Source: Polytrichum commune (lineage: Eukaryota > Streptophyta > Polytrichopsida > Polytrichales > Polytrichaceae). Taken from it: DNA of 64,000 bases. Position numbers and translations under genes: made by a program. Where the stretch lies: positions 12,090,001-12,154,000 of the forward strand of contig OX485804.1 of the NCBI GenBank assembly GCA_950295325.1, in the 5' to 3' direction. Below, piece by piece: positions 61,586 to 64,000 of this stretch (position 1 is the stretch's first letter; every line of letters starts with the position of its first letter). The notes below the pieces were generated by a model. It searched no databases. It saw only the letters and a program-made list of their open reading frames with translations, and was not told the DNA's origin.

Positions 61586-63339
61586 TAAACTATAAAGTGA
61601 CTAAGGATCACTTTACACCCTTTAGACCTATGACCATTGAAACCTAAAATCTCTCATTCATTGGTGGAAAAAGTTGAGACCGTCCCACTTTGCTTTAGAG
61701 CTTGAGGACCTAAGCAACCAAGGAAGTTTGGTTACATGAAAACCCTACATGGCAAACATTTGATATTGTCTTTGTGTTTTGATGATATATTCATGTTCTG
61801 TCAATAGATCATTTTCATTGATTTCATTCTTTTCAAAAATTTGTTGAGGGTCGTAGTAATGAAGTGGTATGTTGTTCATAGTCAACATCACCCGAGTGGT
61901 CCATGAATTATTCAAAGATTCACGATGTCACAATTAATCTGGGCCAAACTAATTTAACATCAATATGCAGTGTGGATGAATGAGGGTCACACCCATACAC
62001 CCGTAGTAGGAGTGAGACTAGTGTGTTGTTAAAGTGAAGACATAGTTTGTTATTTGAATAAAAGCATTTCATGAGGCTTATTATTCGACATTTCCCACAA
62101 GTTTCATCACAAGTTCCAAAGTGAATTAAAAATTACTAGGCGATTTGTCAGGCTACAAAAATAAAGACAAACCCACTAAACACAGTATTGCATTTAATTT
62201 GTTGCTCCTAAGATAGATGGGTCTTAAATGGTTATTCTTTCCAACTAGCCCACTTCTCCTAGGATATGAAAATACATGATTTGTACATATGAGATGGTTA
62301 GAAGGAACACCCTAAACCACTAAATCCAAATGGAACCCTAACCTTACATGTCTTATCCTTTGCATCCTTGGAACTAATCATCTTTTGACATATGGATGAT
62401 GTGTACACGTGATAGGTGAGCACATGTGTGACTTTACCAGTGAAAGTGTGGGATTAAAGTCTTTGTGCACATCATGGATATGGAAATTACCTAAGTTACC
62501 TAAGGTATGTGCGTGTGATTTTGTTCATTTGTCATGTTCTCCAACTTCTACCAATTGGATTCTCATCTAAAACTTAAAACTTTTTTAAAGATCAAAAGAA
62601 ATAGAAAAAGAAAACACTAAACATAAACATAAAGTACATGAATTCTACTGGCTCACATTTTATACCCATCTACTTTACTTGTAATGGGATTGTAAACTTT
62701 AAAAATACCCTTCATTATTTAACATTCCTTTATATTTAAAAATTCCTGTAAATATAGGTTCTCAAATTACGCCTACGTTCTGTGGAGAGCATCCATCTGG
62801 TGGATAATTGTGTGAAACAACCTTGTGTGTAGAGCATTGCATTTGCATTTACATCATGGGTAGCACTTGGCTTTTATTCTACACATGTACTTAATGAGAT
62901 CAAGAGGGTGACTTAAACCCAAGATCATATGTAATTTTTTATTTCAAATGAATTCAATCCTCTTTATATTATGTAAAATGCTCTAAGTGCCCCACCCGTG
63001 GTCAAATCCACTGCGAGAAAGGAACCTCCGGGGTGCATACTATTTCAAGGCTTTTATGTTGGAGCTTGTGTTCAACAATTCCCTAGTCTCACTTGCTATG
63101 GAAAAGGAGCCATAATTTGAGACACATGCGGGCCCTCCAAAGGGACCGCGGGGAATTATTGAACCATAGCATTGCCGCTTGGTTGAAAAAACAAGCAATT
63201 ATAAAATCAAAAGATCGAAAACTTGCAAGGAAAAACATCTTGGGAGCCATGAGACACTGGGGAAGTAAACATCTGATGGTACGGTAGGGCGTGTCTAATT
63301 CGGTTGCTTATAGTATCTTAATCGGACATGTATTTTGAG
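61586..63339. other. AT-rich spacer without recognised gene
   Basis: Only short frames. It includes an inverted partial R2 copy at 62205-62335. Confidence 0.4.
62205..62335 (-). repeat. R2 repeat, inverted partial copy
   Basis: GATGGGTCTTAAATGGTTAT, AACTAGCCCACTTCTCCTAG and GAGATGGTTAG are the reverse complement of blocks near 63540-63655 and 37850-37955. Confidence 0.65.
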
Positions 63340-63660
63340 TGGGATCTAGTTAAGTGTGGCCCCAAGAACATATACCAGAAAGACATGTGTTTGGAAGAGA
63401 GTGGATTACATCTTCAAAATAACGTTGACCATTCTAAGTTCAAGATTTGACATAATTGGGGGGGGGGGGGGGATGGGCTTAATATAACCATTTAATGAGC
63501 ACAATAATCTTCACTTTGGTAGTAAATATGAGGAAAGTGGCCACGACCCCGATTTGGATTTGCTAATCATCTTCAATATATACAAATCATGTGTTTCATG
63601 TGCTAGGAGAAGTGGGCTAGTTGGATAAAAGTAACCATTTAAGACCCATCTACCAAGTAG
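63340..63660 (+). repeat. R2 repeat copy 5
   Basis: GTGTGGCCCCAAGAAC, AGAAAGACATGTGTTTGGAA, GACCATTCTAAGTTCAAG, a 15-base G tract (63458-63472), AACCATTTAATGAGCACAA and CCCGATTTGGATTTGCTAAT match the copy at 37640. Confidence 0.7.
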
Positions 63661-63703
63661 GAGGTTCATGGGAGGCAAGGAAGGTTGGGGAAATGACTCA
63701 AAG

Positions 63704-64000
63704 CACTAGTAGAAAACTATGCCTAAAAGAACCGCAACCAAAATGGGTTATGATTCTTTTGACCAACCTGATTTGTAGTCACCAAATGACTACAAACTTT
63801 CTTTTCTTTTCTTTTTTTACTGTAATTTAAAAAAAATTAGGGCGTGCAATGTACCGTTGGAAATGTCCTGAATTTTTAAAATTGCAGTTACAAATTGAAA
63901 AAGAAAAATTTGTAGTCGTTTGGCGACTGCATATCATGCTAGTCAAAAGAACCACAACTGATTTCAACCACAGTTTTTTGAGGCATGATTTCCTACTAGT
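63704..64000. mobile_element. CACTA-type foldback MITE, copy 2 (last base outside window)
   Basis: The start CACTAGTAGAAAACTATGCC and the end GGCATGATTTCCTACTAGT are inverted. Inverted similarity continues inward for about 100 bp (TTCTTTTGACCAACCTGATT with its counterpart; TGTAGTC(A/G)CCAAA). The whole element is thus a near-complete hairpin of about 298 bp. It shares its interior with the copy at 25094-25308. The 5' flank is AAG; the 3' flank lies outside the window. Confidence 0.75.

Overview
The window is nuclear DNA of a land plant. Four spliced or intact protein genes lie in AT-rich sequence full of decayed mobile elements, with GT-AG introns, sterol C-24 methyltransferase of the plant SMT1 type, a plant-style CHERP-like splicing factor and plant-type miniature transposons (CACTA, hAT-like). 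Several decayed element proteins resemble families I associate with non-seed plants (bryophytes, lycophytes, ferns), so I lean to a bryophyte or another seed-free plant; this is an impression, not a proof. I see no tRNA, rRNA, organelle or bacterial genes and no CRISPR.

Layout. 68-758 (+): last three exons of an unidentified gene that starts left of the window. 2420-6322 (-): CHERP-like SURP + CID protein, four exons, 667 aa. 6.3-15 kb: gene-poor, with an hAT-like TIR element carrying three hairpins (9166-9539), a decayed reading frame (9757-10380), and a 602-bp element with 9-bp target duplication (12770-13371). 15011-15980: a 24-copy, 40-bp foldback minisatellite ending about 365 bp before the SMT1 start codon. 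16346-21194 (+): SMT1, 13 exons, 343 aa. 21.9-26.1 kb: two LINE 3' fragments, a GC-rich island, a CACTA-type MITE, a small coiled-coil-like frame and a foldback element. 28372-32840 (+): six-exon, 553-aa protein with an SHI/STY-type RING-like zinc finger. 33-52 kb: mobile-element graveyard, including a LINE-ORF1-like frame with one internal stop, an element-like gene interrupted exactly by a 640-bp insertion, a MITE pair and a pogo/Tigger-type DDE_1 transposase pseudogene. 54795-55202 (+): GC-rich single-exon gene for a 135-aa membrane protein, followed by a decayed copy of its tail. 55.2-64 kb: dispersed repeats, with a second CACTA-type MITE cut by the window end.

The four genes do not form a pathway: one makes sterols, one is a presumed spliceosome-associated factor, one is a plant zinc-finger protein of unknown role, and one is an unidentified membrane protein. 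The most novel structure lies in the repeats: a new-looking element family with 9-bp target duplications seen twice, one copy splitting a coding frame that reads through perfectly once element and duplication are ignored, and the foldback minisatellite at the SMT1 promoter. I found nothing that I would call a new biological system.
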